Assembly (NCBI GenBank): GCA_963555705.1
Contig: OY743183.1
Coordinates: forward strand, 26,633,932 to 26,697,931
From: Ligustrum vulgare
Lineage: Eukaryota; Streptophyta; Magnoliopsida; Lamiales; Oleaceae
DNA length: 64,000 nucleotides
Direction: 5' to 3'
Every line of letters starts with the position of its first letter. The stretch's first letter is position 1. The notes under the pieces were generated by a model that was given only the letters and a program-made list of their open reading frames with translations, did no database searches and was not told where the DNA came from. Shown here one piece after another: positions 10,672 to 21,467 of this stretch. The translations under genes were made by a program, and so were the position numbers.

Positions 10672-11051
10672 GAAAGTGACCTAGAAAAGATGAAGATACC
10701 TTGTTGCCAGGTGCAGAAGGGAATTGAATAAGCCCATGGAAATAATGGGAACATACGGACATTACAGTTATTCTACTATTGTTCCCAGTTTCTAGCCTGA
10801 GGGGACGAGGTCTGCTAGCATATGGAAAGCCGCCTTTTGAAAGGTAGTTCAGGCCGATAAACAGCAGGAGGACATTTAAACCACAACCTTGCCAGCCAAA
10901 TGTATGGCATTCATTCCAGTATAATGTAGGAAGGATTGTTCCTTTCAGTGAGATGACCAGGACACAACAAAGGCATTTCTAGAGAAATTATGGGAGGATG
11001 ATGAGATAACAGTAAGGGTCACCACAACTTGAGGCACCTGAATCACTCAAG

Positions 11052-12720
11052 GTGGCCAATAAGAATGTCCTTTATGATAGTAAGGAAATAAGTACAGGGG
11101 AATCAATAGAGAAAGCACCGAAAAGTTCTTCCGAGAAGTCAAAATTTAATTGCAGCAAGAAAAACGAGGATGAGGAGGATCCAGCACGACCCCTTGCCAT
11201 TCAATTTGGTACTCTACCCCCGGTCGTGGCTAGAGGTGGGCATTAACTGCCCAAACCCTCTAAAATCGCCCAAACCGACCCGACCCGATTGGTTTAGGTC
11301 GGGTTTTCATGAAACTTGGGTTATGTTCGGATTTTTTAAAAAAAAACTTTAGTCGGGTTGTGAGTTAGATGAAAAACCCGACCCAACCCAACCCAAATAA
11401 AAAATCTTTTTTTTTTTTTTTTAATGAAACCTAACTTATTTAAATATTAATTGAACATATTTTAATTTTATTAGCAAGTGTTCAATTTATTGTATTTGAG
11501 GTTATTGTAGTGTACATAATTGATTTGAGTTAAAGATTGATTCATGAGTTTTTTTTTTTTCTTTTTCAAGATTTTTTACTAATTGGGTCAAAGCCCAACC
11601 CGTCCAACCCGACCGAAATTTGGTTGGGTTGGGTTTGAACTCTTAATTGGGTTGGGTTGGGTTGTGTTGATTTTTTATCAACCCGACCTTAGTGGGTTGG
11701 GTTCGGGTTGGGCAAAAAACCGACCCGACCCAACCCACACCCACCTCTAGTTGTGGCTAACAACTATTTGTTGGCCAATGAATTTAAAAGTAAGGAGAAC
11801 GATGAAGAAGGAAGAGAAGAAGATGAGGTAGAAGCATGCGTGCTAGTTTGCGAAGAAGTCCAAACGTCCCAAGACATATGTTGTGAAGAGGAGGACGATG
11901 GCATGACATACATCAAAGAAGAGATTGACTTAGAAGCAGAGGGGAAGAAGGGAGGGGTATCGTGCAACAAATTATTGAAACAACTATATCAAGAAGGTGT
12001 CCGTGCAGTAGATCTATTGGGCCAACCGTCTGGACGTTCTTTTGACTTTTATGTGTTATATGGAACGCCCAAAAGGAAAGTCAGAGTACCATGCTATAAA
12101 AAGTATGGATCACCTCCTAGAATACTTCCTCCTCCTACTGGATGGTTTACAAATGAAGAACTCTGGAATGAAAGTAAAGAGAAAGACCAAGATGCAAAAA
12201 GTCCAAATGAAATTCTGCAGGTTGATATGACAAGAGAAGTTAGTTTAGTGGAAAACAAGTAAGAAGTAGAGATAGATGCAGCAGAAAAGGTTATCGTCAG
12301 GAAGTCGTCTATAAAGCTAATGAAACATCTGAGATCATTATATGTGAAGGCCCAAGTCAATGGCATACCGGTGTCAAAAGTACTCATTGATAACGGAGCA
12401 GCCATAAATACTATCCCGTACAGAATGATAAGGAAGTTCGCAAAGACAGACAGTGATATGATATCAATAGAGGTTATCCTAACAAACTTCAACGGAGGAG
12501 CAACTTCAGCCAAATGAGTGATTCCATTGGAGATAACTATGGGAACAACTACTAGGACCACATTTTTTTTTGTGATTGATGGTCCTACCAGTTACAACGT
12601 GTTAGGGAGAGATTGGATTCATGGAAGTCACTGTATACTTTCATCGCTCCACTAGTGCTTGGTTTTTTGGAATGATAAATGAGAAGTGGAAATTGTGCAA
12701 GTAGATCATAGACCTTTTTC
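11052..12720 (+). pseudogene. Linker and aspartic protease of the Tat/Ogre-type element, split by a hAT MITE
   Basis: An acidic, lysine-rich linker is open from 11052 to the MITE at 11231 and resumes at 11758 (NNYLLANEFKSKENDEEGRE) through 12262. A segment with GQPSGRSFDFYVLYGTPKRK and a PP-rich GSPPRILPPPTGWFTNEELW precedes the protease. The retropepsin region runs about 12320-12720. It has VNGIPVSKVLIDNGAAINTI, where DNG replaces the expected D-T/G-G, then IDGPTSYNVL and RDWIHGSHCI near 12575-12640. A stop follows SAK at 12517 and a frame change is needed near LGRDW. Target-site repeats gtcgtggc/gttgtggc mark where the MITE split the linker. The enzyme would cut the polyprotein; this copy cannot. 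Confidence 0.75.
11231..11749. mobile_element. hAT-type MITE, 519 bp
   Basis: Terminal inverted repeats TAGAGGTGGG and CCCACCTCTA with an 8-bp target duplication gtcgtggc (11223-11230) and gttgtggc (11750-11757), one mismatch. The 8-bp duplication and the TAGAGGTG end are typical of the hAT superfamily. The interior is non-coding, with AT-rich centre and many acccgaccc / gggttgggtt motifs near both ends that could form long hairpins. Confidence 0.88.
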
Positions 12721-13121
12721 GTGGAAGCAAATTCCGTAGAAATATTCATGTACGAAGGAAATTATGGACTTGTCCAGGTCGTCCAAGATGAGGAAGAAAC
12801 TCAGATCGTCTCACATAGCGAGGAACCATTTTCGGTAGATGCATTTACTGATATTTTTAGTCAAATGAGGTCAAATATAGTGGCCCTTGAAATGCCAATA
12901 ATTGGAAAAGAATTATTGAAGAAACCTGATGAATAGTCAACAACAAAGAAATCTGGCCGATATGCAGGCTTTTAAAGCCAAATTGATGGCTTTCGATAAA
13001 GAGTGTAAAGCAAAGACTAGAGAAGAAGCGGCTTTAAAAATGTTGAAGGACAAGTTAGCAGTGCTCGAGTTGGAGTAGAACATTGGCATAGAAATCAACA
13101 AGGTAGATTGCCTAAGAAGAA

Positions 13122-14255
13122 ATGGTTGCAAGAAATCTGGATAATGACGTAATGAGGATCACAAAACCTAGGCACGTCGAAGCGCAAGATCCTTTAATAA
13201 AGGTAAACATTGGCGACGAAGGGGTAGATCGTCCAACATTTGTTAACCAAATGCTTAGCCAAGAGGTACGTGATAAATTAATCGTTTTATTAAAAGAATA
13301 TAAGGATTGCTTCACTTGGGAATATGAGCATATGCCCGGTTAGGATAAAAATTCGGTAGAACATAGATTACCAACCAAACCAAATTTCAAGCCTCATAAA
13401 CAACCTTCTAGGCGTTTTGCTCCTAATGTATTACCTAAAGTAAAGAAAGAGATAGAACGATTGTTAAAGGTAGGATTTATTAGAACAACCAGACACATTG
13501 AGTGGTTATCTAATATTGTGCCTGTTTTGAAAAAGAATGGTAGCAACCTTTAGGAATTTAAATCTAGCAACCCCCTAGGACGAATACTCAACGCCTACTG
13601 TAGATTCTTTAGTAGATTTAACTACCAAGCACGTAATATACTTCTTTATGGATGGCTATTCGGGGTACAATCAAATTTACATAGCTGAAGAAGACATACA
13701 CAAAACCACCTTTAGGTGTCCTGGGGCTTTAGGATGCTTTGAATGAGTAGTTATGCCTTTCGGGCCGAAAAATGTAGGGGCTACCTATCAAAAAGTGATG
13801 AATTTAATTTTTCATGATATGATAGGTGAGTTTGTGGAAGTCTATGTAGATGATATAGCGGTTAAATCACTTAAAGAAGACGATAAATTTCAGCAATTAA
13901 AACGTACATTTGAGAAATGAGGCAGTACAAACTAAAGTTGAATCCTTTGAAATGTGCATTTGGTGCTAATGTAGGGAATTTTCTTGATTTTTTAGTGCAC
14001 AAAAGAGGAATTGAACTAGATAAAAACAAAGCAAAAACCATTTTAGAGGCTAAACCGCCTAGTAACAAAAAAGAGTTGCAAAGATTTCTAGGTCAAATAA
14101 ACTTCTTGAGACGTTTTATATTTAATTGTGCAAGGCGAACGAAAGTTTTTTTGCCTCTCTTAAAGCTGAAACATCAGGATGAATTCGTCTGGAATGAAGA
14201 ATATCAAAAGGATTTTGATAGCCAAAGACATATTTACCATGTCTACCAGTGTTAG
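13122..14255 (+). pseudogene. Reverse transcriptase of the Tat/Ogre-type element
   Basis: The N-terminal part is open at 13122-13343 (DRPTFVNQMLSQEV..., CFTWEYEHMPG). A stop and further frame changes follow, through HRLPTKPNFKPHKQPSRRFA and EIERLLKVGFIRT. The catalytic motif is visible as YVDD at 13843-13854. A thumb/connection part is open at 13917-14220 (LKLNPLKCAFGANVGNFLDF, NKKELQRFLGQINFLRRFIF). RT copies the RNA genome into DNA. At least four stops or frame changes make it dead. The frame is cut after PVL by the solo-LTR-like insertion whose target duplication is gttag, and picks up at 17034 with VSPIQGRPMKVY. Confidence 0.82.
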
Positions 14256-17028
14256 TGTAATACCACTTTTTCGTTTTACGCGCATTCCTGAATTTCATGT
14301 AAATTATATTGGTACCATTATAAATTATGTAATTGATTATTATTATTATTGTTTGTATTTAACTTATTTTGCAGTGGAAGAACTTGGACGCCGTCACGAT
14401 CAATGTGCCAATTAAAAGTTTATATATTGTTTACGTGCAATTTTATATTTAAGTGACAAATTTCATTTAAATTGATATTGGGGTAAGTTTAGGGGCTATT
14501 GGGGAGTCAAATGGAAGTTTTGGACTTAAATTACTAAAATATGAGAGTTGAGGGACCAACTTGCAATTTTTGAAAGATTAAAAATGTAATACTAACCTAA
14601 CCCTCATTCCCCTCTCTCTCACACCCGACATCTCTCCTTCTCTCGGCCTCTTAGTCTCTCACGCTCGCTCTAGCTCTCTCCCTCTCCTTCTCATTCTCAC
14701 GACGCCACTGTTGACGCCGCAGACCTCACACTCGTCGACCCTTATATCGTCAACCACCACACTGTGAGCCCTTCCCCTTTCTCTGCACGCACGCACGGTG
14801 CCTCGTAACACACACACACACACACCAGCACACGATTTCGCACACACTAACGCACACCTTCACGTGTATGTGGAATAATATATGTCTCTTTAATGTATGT
14901 ATTGATGTATATGTTATTTTCCAGATTTTTGATATATAGAAGGAATTTTAGATTTTTGAATCCTTGTAAAGTTTAATTGGCAATTTTAATTTTAGGTTAT
15001 TGTTTTCAAGTTTAGAAACATTGTATATGTAAATATTCATAAATTTTCAGATTTTGGAAATCCTAGAATTCAAGTGCTGTTGATTGATTTTAGGTTTCAT
15101 TTGGAACTTCAAATTTGAGTTTTTAAAATTTTTGAATGGTTAGAATTGTAATTGGGTAAATTTTTAAAGATATGTTAAATTATGTAAATTTGAAATTTGA
15201 GTTAAAATAAAATTGTAAGAAAACTTTCAAAGATGCAATGAAATTTACCTCTCGTTTCAAGTATGATATTATATTGTGTTAGACATGGCTTAAGTACACG
15301 TTTGGGTTAAATTGTGAGCACCGTAGAATTCTTAACATTAGTTAACTTCAGTCCATGAATATTGTGCATTTATGTATGGATATTTTGAGTTGTATGTATA
15401 TATATAGATTTCAGATTTATTACTTATGTGAATTAATTTCAGATTTCCAAAATTTATGAATTAGTTAATTCAATTGAAGTGTTTACTGTCATTTTGAGAA
15501 ATTTGCAGATTAGGAATAGTTACAATTCTAATTAAATAATTTTGTAAAGTCATGTTAAATTTTGTTGATTTTGGTTTAAGTTTGATGTAATTATTTGAAT
15601 TTGAAATTTAAAGGATAAGAAAACTTTCTAAAGTATACGTAGTTAATTCCCTATTTCGAATATGATAATGTGTGTTTTTCATTGTTGAAGGTCACATTTA
15701 GTTTAAATTGAGGTTTTGATCTCGATTGAAAGTTATGTTAATATTAGAAGAATGAGATTTGTGATTTTTAAACTAAAAGGATATGTTATTAATGAATGGA
15801 AATAATTAGGGATTTTGGGCACATTGACGTCACGAGCATCTGAAACTCCTCCACTCGCAAGTCAAGATAACGGTAAATACTAAAAGACGTCAAGTAAGTA
15901 AACTTCCCCGTATTTTCATAGAAGTTGAATGTAAATGTGAAATTAAATGTGCAAATGACTGTCTTGCAACTTACTTGCTTTGATGAATTTCATTTACTTT
16001 ACGAAAGTATATGTTATTATGAAGAATGTTCAAGCATGCACATTATCATGTCATTGAATCATCAAGCATGCATTGGCATCAAAATTGGGAAGTGAAATGT
16101 TTTTAAATGAAAGAAATGTGTCAAGGTGGAAGTTTGTTCAAAAGTTATGTATCCCAAGTTTTTAAGAAAGAATGGATGTACTTCTAGTTCATGAAAGATG
16201 CGAGTGGGAAATGGGGCGCGGGGGACCGGCGTACCCGAATGTAATGAGCCGCTTTGCGGTGGAATGAAGTGAATGAGCCGATTTGCGGTGGAATGAATGT
16301 TAAACCGCTTTGCGGTGGAAATGTGAATGTGAATCTGGTTCCAAATAAGAATTGTCCACTGTTATCTGATTGACTAGAAGATACACCAAGTGAGCTCACG
16401 ATGGAATGAAGTGAAAGTTTTGAAATGTCAAGTGAAAGTTTGAAAAGTTTGAAAGGTTAAAGTGAATGGGGATACATATTTTAAAGTTTAAAGCATTTCA
16501 TGTCATAAGCATGCATTCATGCATAAAGTTTACTTACTGAGCTTTAGCTCACCCCAATCTCTCCCCAACATTTCAGGTGATGAAAGTTAGGTGATCCGAG
16601 GAGAGTACTCGGCAGTTGACTCAGGCTATACCCGCTTCAACCCTTTTAAAATAAAGTTTAAATTGGAATTTATTTCAATTTCTCATTATTTATTCTTTAA
16701 TTCATGTATTATTGAGGTTAAATTACCTCTTCTTTCATTTGCTAAAGCTTATTTACTTAGAATTATATTGTTGAGGAGTTTGGGATTTATTGTAATGGTT
16801 TGGATGATGTTTGGGATTGAATGAGTTGAGATGTGTACCTTAAAATGATTTTGATGTCCCTCTACAGGTTGGCTATGTCCAATTTACAGAGGAGACTCTG
16901 TCGAAATTTCTGAAAAATTTCATAATAGAAAATGAATATGTTGAGGTTTTTAAATGATTTATTTCCGCATTAAAAGAAAAAGTGAAGTTAACACCTAGGT
17001 TTAATATTCTTGAACTTGGGGTGTTACA
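14256..17028 (+). mobile_element. Solo-LTR-like insertion, 2773 bp, in the reverse transcriptase/RNase H junction
   Basis: Bounded by TGTAATACC and GGTGTTACA (a short inverted repeat) with perfect 5-bp target duplications gttag at 14251-14255 and 17029-17033. It holds no long reading frame. Contents include a CA microsatellite (about 14812-14825), C/T-rich leader-like sequence (14600-14760) and three copies of a ccgctttgcggtgg motif (16250-16320). The size, TG...CA ends and lack of coding sequence fit a solo LTR of a large-LTR gypsy family, left by recombination between two LTRs. Confidence 0.8.
16240..16325. repeat. Short tandem motif in the solo LTR, three copies
   Basis: The motif ccg[c/a]tttgcggtggaatga occurs three times about 30 bases apart, embedded in gaatgaagtgaatgagc-type repeats. 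Each core (ccgctttgcgg) is itself an imperfect palindrome. Short repeated elements of this kind are common in U3 regions and may be transcription-factor sites. Confidence 0.7.
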
Positions 17029-17033
17029 GTTAG

Positions 17034-17480
17034 TTTCGCCTATCCAGGGACGGCCAATGAAAGTGTACAAATCAGCTGAATAAGAGTCTATAGCCGGGAT
17101 GGTCGCACAAGAAGATCAATTTGGTGAAGAGAGGGCAATCTATTATTTGAGTAGACAGTTAACAAAATGTGAATGTAATTACTTTGCAATTGAAAAGCTT
17201 TGTCTTGCTTTATATTTCACATGTACAAAATTAAGGGCATATTTACGGCATGTGACTATTTACTTAGTTTCTTAAATAAGTTTAGTTAAATATACGTTTT
17301 CTCGCCCTGTTTTACACCAAAGGATAAGCTTTTGGACTCTAGCGTTGTCAGAATTTGAAATATGATACATTCCTCAGAAGGTAATTATAAATCAAACATT
17401 GGCTAATGTTTTGGCCGATCATCCATGCCTTGATGTGCCTAAAGAACTAGAAATTGATTCGTTCGAATTAAAATCCTAGA
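17034..17480 (+). pseudogene. RNase H (gypsy type) of the Tat/Ogre-type element
   Basis: Read across stops, the segment shows VSPIQGRPMKVYKSAE, then GMVAQEDQFGEERAIYYLSR, QLTKCECNYFAIEKLCLALY, KLRAYLRHVTIYLV and LADHPCLDVP. This is the RNase H / connection region normally following the RT in Tat elements. It degrades the RNA strand of the RNA-DNA hybrid. Stops after SAE, after LVS, after FEI and after LKS make it non-functional. The upstream half of the frame lies on the other side of the 2.8-kb insertion. Confidence 0.78.
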
Positions 17481-17539
17481 TTTTATACTTTGATGGATCA
17501 AAAACTTCTGGAGCTGCAAGGGTAGCCGTAGTTTTAATA

Positions 17540-17670
17540 AATTCATCGGGGGTTTATTGTAAATTCGCTTTTTCTCTAGATAGAATATGCACCAACAATC
17601 CTTTGGTGTAAATTCATCGGGGGTTTATTGTAAATTCGCTTTTTCTCTAGATAGAATATGCACCAACAAT
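17540..17670. repeat. Tandem duplication, 71-bp period, inside the second RNase H
   Basis: The 60-base stretch from aattcatcgggggtttattg to caccaacaat occurs at 17540-17599 and 17611-17670, with an 11-base spacer. It duplicates coding sequence (SSGVYCKFAFSLDRICTNN) and so alters the domain. It arose after or during decay of the element. Confidence 0.9.
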
Positions 17671-17817
17671 CAAGTCGAATATGAAGCACTAATTGTAGGT
17701 TTGGAACTATTAGTAGAGATGGGAGTAAAAAAATGTGGCGATTCCCAATTAGTAATTTACCAATTGATTGGAAAATTTAAGTATCAAAGTGATTCTGTTA
17801 TAAGCTAGTACGAAATC

Positions 17818-19178
17818 TGTAGCGCCCCGAGTTCTAAATACCCGGTTTGCTACGTCATCGTCTGGTCTAAACTTTAAAATAATATGTTAGCGAAAGAAAT
17901 AGCTGAAAATTCATTTTTTGGCAACATTAAATAAACTGTAATGGTCGATAAAAATTGAAAACATTTATGAAATAATTCAAAATGATAAATCGAATCATTA
18001 ATATTACAAAACATTTGACAATGTTATAAATTCTCAAATAATTGAAAATCTCAAAATATCCAACGTTTGGAAATACGGATCATCACAATAAGATTTTCGG
18101 TTATTTAATGACTATTGTCACCGTTGTCCATCACTTACCACCTTCTCCAAAATCTACAAATATTGTTAAAAATAGAAATGTGCATTTCATAGAAATACTC
18201 AGTAGACTCATCGCCAATTAATTAATCTACATTATAATTGAACACATAAACGCAGGCTCTTTAGAAATCATAGGGTGTGAGTTGCTCTTCTCGTGCATTA
18301 AAGCACATGACTTCTCTTTGAAAAATCATATGCTCTTTAAAATCATAGGGTATGGATTGCTCTTTCTTCTCATGCACATAAGTTATACATAACATCATCA
18401 TTTATCTTGCAAGATATTATCTTATTTCTTTCTCATAAAAGCATATAAGTTATGACAAGTATAACAACATAAATATTTCATAAGAAATATATTCTAGTCT
18501 CATTTCATGAAATAAATTTCACATAAGTCACGTAACATACACATTCGCATGCAATCATAATTTAAATAATTAATAGGGGCAAGTCTACCTTAAACTTAAC
18601 GAGTGTGGTTGAGCGGGAATGATTTCAATCTTTTAAATCTCCGTACGTCTCGTCTAGCCAAATAGAAAAATAAGTTAAATTAGTCTTTTGAAATTTATAA
18701 TTTAAAAATGATAAATTAAAATTTAGGGACTGAAATTGCTGATTTGAAAGTGGGGGACTAAAATGAATACTTTTAAACTTGTGGACTAAAATGAAGTTTT
18801 TCAAAACTTTCAGGACTCGAATAAAACGCTATTAAAATATTCGGGCTGAAATAATCAAATTTTAAAATTAAAGGATAGAGTTTTAAAATATTTGAACTCA
18901 TGGGCCGAAATGAAACATTTGGAACTTTGGGGACTAAAATGTAAATTTTCAAAACTTGGGTTGAAACTCAAAACGGATATTAAACTATAGGGATTGAAAT
19001 AATTGATTTTTAAAATGAAAGGACTGTTTAAAACGATTTAAAAACTAAAGGGATTGAAATGATTAGTTTTAAAACTATAAGGACTGTTTTAAATAACTCT
19101 AAAAACTTGGGGCCTAAAAGTAAATTTTGAAATCAACATAAAATAAAAACAATCATCTCTCTCCCCTCATTTCGTGAG

Positions 19179-19238
<60 letters not shown>

Positions 19239-20367
19239 GCGAGCAGGGGAGTCCGGTGGGGGGGGGGTGCACTGTCGGTGGTACCACGACGGTATCACCG
19301 CCGTTGCTTGGCGGTGACAAGGAGGAGGAGATGGTAGCAAAAGGCCACTGTTTGGCGCTGATTGGGTGTGAAAACCGGGCCTTGAATTCCGATTTTGGAG
19401 TGTGGTTTCCGACCAAAATCCGTCCAAATGGCCGGTGATGAAGGTAAGTAGCTAGTTCTTCTTGTTTTGTTCTTGGTTTGGGGTTTGATTTGGTTAAAGA
19501 TTTGAGTTGGGCAGTGGCTAATGGGTTGGATTAACCGGCTGTTGAGGTGGTGAAGGGTGGTAGGTGATGATGATGATGATGATATAGGTGGTGCTGCAGG
19601 TGGTTGGGTTGTTCAAACTGGTTGTGCGATGATGTTGGTTCGGCATTTTGGTGGTGTGCTGCAGTGATGGTGTAGTGGTTGCGATGTGGCAGTGTTGGTG
19701 GCGATGGAGTTGTGATTTGGTGATGGTGCTCATCGAGTGATTTGCAGTTGGCTTCGGTACTGGCAGTGGTTGGTCGAGGTGATGATGATGATGATTCAAA
19801 TGGTGAGGTTAGAGCTCGAAGTTACCTGGCTGCCGGAGGGGCTGGAATTTAGTGTTGTGGCTTGAAGTTTGCTGAGTTTCAACTAGTTGCGAATGGTGTT
19901 GCTGAAATCAATGTTGGGTCGTGGTTTGTGCAGAGAGAGAGGGTCGATGGTGTACAATGGAGTGGGTTGGTGTAGAGTATGAGAATTTGATAGGATATGG
20001 AATTGGATGTGGTTGGTGGAGGTATGGGTTGAATTAGAATATTTTGGGAATCTTGAAAAGCAAGAAACGGAGTTCGAGAAAATATTACGCGCGAATTCAA
20101 CTGAGTCGAAAAAATGGATCTGATAAAATGAGATTGACACAATTTGGAATTTAAAATGATTTTGAAAAGAATAAAATAAATAAATAAATAAAATAATATA
20201 ATTTTAGAAATTCGAAATTTATTTAAAATCGAATTGGACTCGATATTTCTCGACTCGGTTAGACGAATATATCATGACTTTAAATTAAAAATGGGTGACG
20301 TCGCAACGGCACGATTTACATAATTCTAAAATAATTATTAATACGTGAAAATTTCTTGGTCGCTACA
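17818..20367 (-). mobile_element. Solo-LTR-like insertion, 2550 bp, in the second RNase H
   Basis: Ends TGTAGCG and CGCTACA. The insertion splits the host RNase H frame between SYEI and AQELL. On the minus strand it has the layout of a large gypsy LTR: it begins TGTAGCGACCAAG and ends CGGGGCGCTACA, and it contains tactgagtatttc near the start of a leader-like part. The flanks (aaatc / acatt) do not give a clear 5-bp duplication, so the target repeat has decayed or the ends are slightly off. It includes a GA tract (about 19181-19234) and GAT repeats (19566-19582), and no convincing gene. Confidence 0.68.
19181..19234. repeat. GA microsatellite
   Basis: A pure (ga)n run of about 50 bases inside the solo-LTR-like insertion. 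Read on the minus strand in any frame it gives long Ser-Leu or similar runs, which explains the apparent reading frames at 19153-19427. Confidence 0.95.
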
Positions 20368-20797
20368 ACATTGCCCAAGAGTTGTTAGAAGAATTTTATC
20401 AAGTGGATCTTCCATACGTCAACAGGATGTATAACGATTTAGCAAACGAACTAGCTCAAATGGCATTAGATTATTCAAAGATGCTAAATTGGAATTCCAC
20501 TTGTGAATATGGGATAATAATGCCCGTGGTCCAACGTAGGGCAAGAAATATGGATGTTCATTGTCTACAAAGTGGAGATATGATGGATTTGAGAGAAGAA
20601 ATAAAAAGTGTTTTGAAGGAGCCCGATAAGGAGAGAAGGCAAATAGGCGAAATGTGAAGAGACATGCGAATGTGTGGTAACTGGAAATAAAGACCCATAT
20701 TTTGAAAAAAAATCATCAGAATACCAAGAGTTTTTCTACATGATAGTATGTGCATTAATATGGCATAAGATTGACAATTGATATTAATTCTGCCATA

Positions 20798-20812
20798 TTT
20801 GGGGGTAATTAT
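20798..20812 (+). promoter_or_regulatory. Polypurine tract before the 3' LTR
   Basis: tttgggggtaatta directly precedes the 3' LTR start TGACACATAAAA. A G-rich tract here primes plus-strand DNA synthesis in LTR retrotransposons. Its presence confirms the element's orientation and the LTR start. Confidence 0.7.
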
Positions 20813-21467
20813 TGACACATAAAAATACCCGATTCATAATGCCCAATTAAATGGCCCAAAGGATGGGGTTCATTGGAAAAGTTTAGTGAATATGCCCAAA
20901 TAAACCCATGGACAGGTCTGAAAACAGAGCGATTGGGCGAGTATTGAGCGAGAAAATTAGTATCGCCCAAGCCAGGAAAGTGCCCAGAATCTGGACGAAC
21001 ACGACATTTTAGTATTTTAAATTAACAGGTATTAAGCGATTAGTGGGTAATCTTATACATCTCCATGACCCGGAAAACTCGGTTAAGTAGTAGGTGTAAT
21101 GGCAGCAGTTATGCACGAAAATTTCTTAACAAGTCATCCGTTATTGAGAAAAAGGCAGTTACTGGATGATAGACAGTTTTCGCAAGCAGTTGTGAGAAGA
21201 GTAGTATAAAAGATCAAATTGAACACAAAAGCAGAGATCAATCAATCAATTCTCAAACAGAGATTATGTAATTTTCATTACCTTTACTTTTCCTTGTCAA
21301 ATCATAGTTTAGTTCGTGTGCTTGCACCCCTTAAAAGCGTTTTGTCTTCGTTATAATCTTTATAAATAAAGCATCCATCGTTAGGACTTTGTCTAGAGAG
21401 GTTGTTGATCCTTGCATATCGTTTGATTCCATTGTAATTGTTAGCGAAATTGACTTTGCGTGAAACA
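20813..21467 (+). repeat. 3' LTR of the Tat/Ogre-type element
   Basis: 655 bp, homologous to 4717-5362 from TGACACATAAAA to GAAACA. It contains the conserved TATA-like gtataaaaga at about 21203-21213. Substitutions and small indels against the 5' LTR are frequent, so the element is clearly older than the nested element at 6640. Confidence 0.88.

Larger units (their letters stand above)
17481..20657 (+). pseudogene. Second RNase H domain of the Tat/Ogre-type element, split by an insertion
   Basis: ILYFDGSKTSGAARVAVVLI at about 17478-17540 is the start of a second RNase H domain with its first catalytic Asp in YFDGS. It continues NNQVEYEALIVGLELLVEMG (E in VEYEA) and KKCGDSQLVIYQL (D in GDSQ), so three of the acidic catalytic positions can be seen. 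The frame is cut after SYEI by the insertion at 17818-20367 and resumes as AQELLEEFYQVDLPYVNRMY and DLANELAQMALDYSK to 20657. A second RNase H of this kind is a known trait of the Tat lineage. Beyond it the integrase expected in the lineage is absent: only about 155 bases separate this frame from the 3' LTR. Confidence 0.78.
4717..21467 (+). mobile_element. Ty3/gypsy LTR retrotransposon, Tat/Ogre type, decayed, with four nested insertions
   Basis: Two long direct repeats (4717-5362 and 20813-21467) flank gag, protease, RT, RNase H and a second RNase H in that order. A PBS-like sequence tggcacgcctagtggg follows the 5' LTR, and a polypurine tract tttgggggtaatta precedes the 3' LTR. The flanks share catttacttt on both sides, so a 5-bp target duplication (tactt or acttt) fits, depending on the exact LTR ends. 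Removing the four inserted elements leaves about 7.5 kb. The order gag-PR-RT-RNaseH-second RNaseH is the mark of the Tat lineage. No integrase is seen and every frame has stops, so it cannot move by itself. Confidence 0.88.

Noticed and set aside
19153..19438. Several frames of 60-87 residues near the GA tract
   Set aside because: Their length comes from the (GA)n run, which lacks stops in all frames, inside a non-coding LTR-like insertion.
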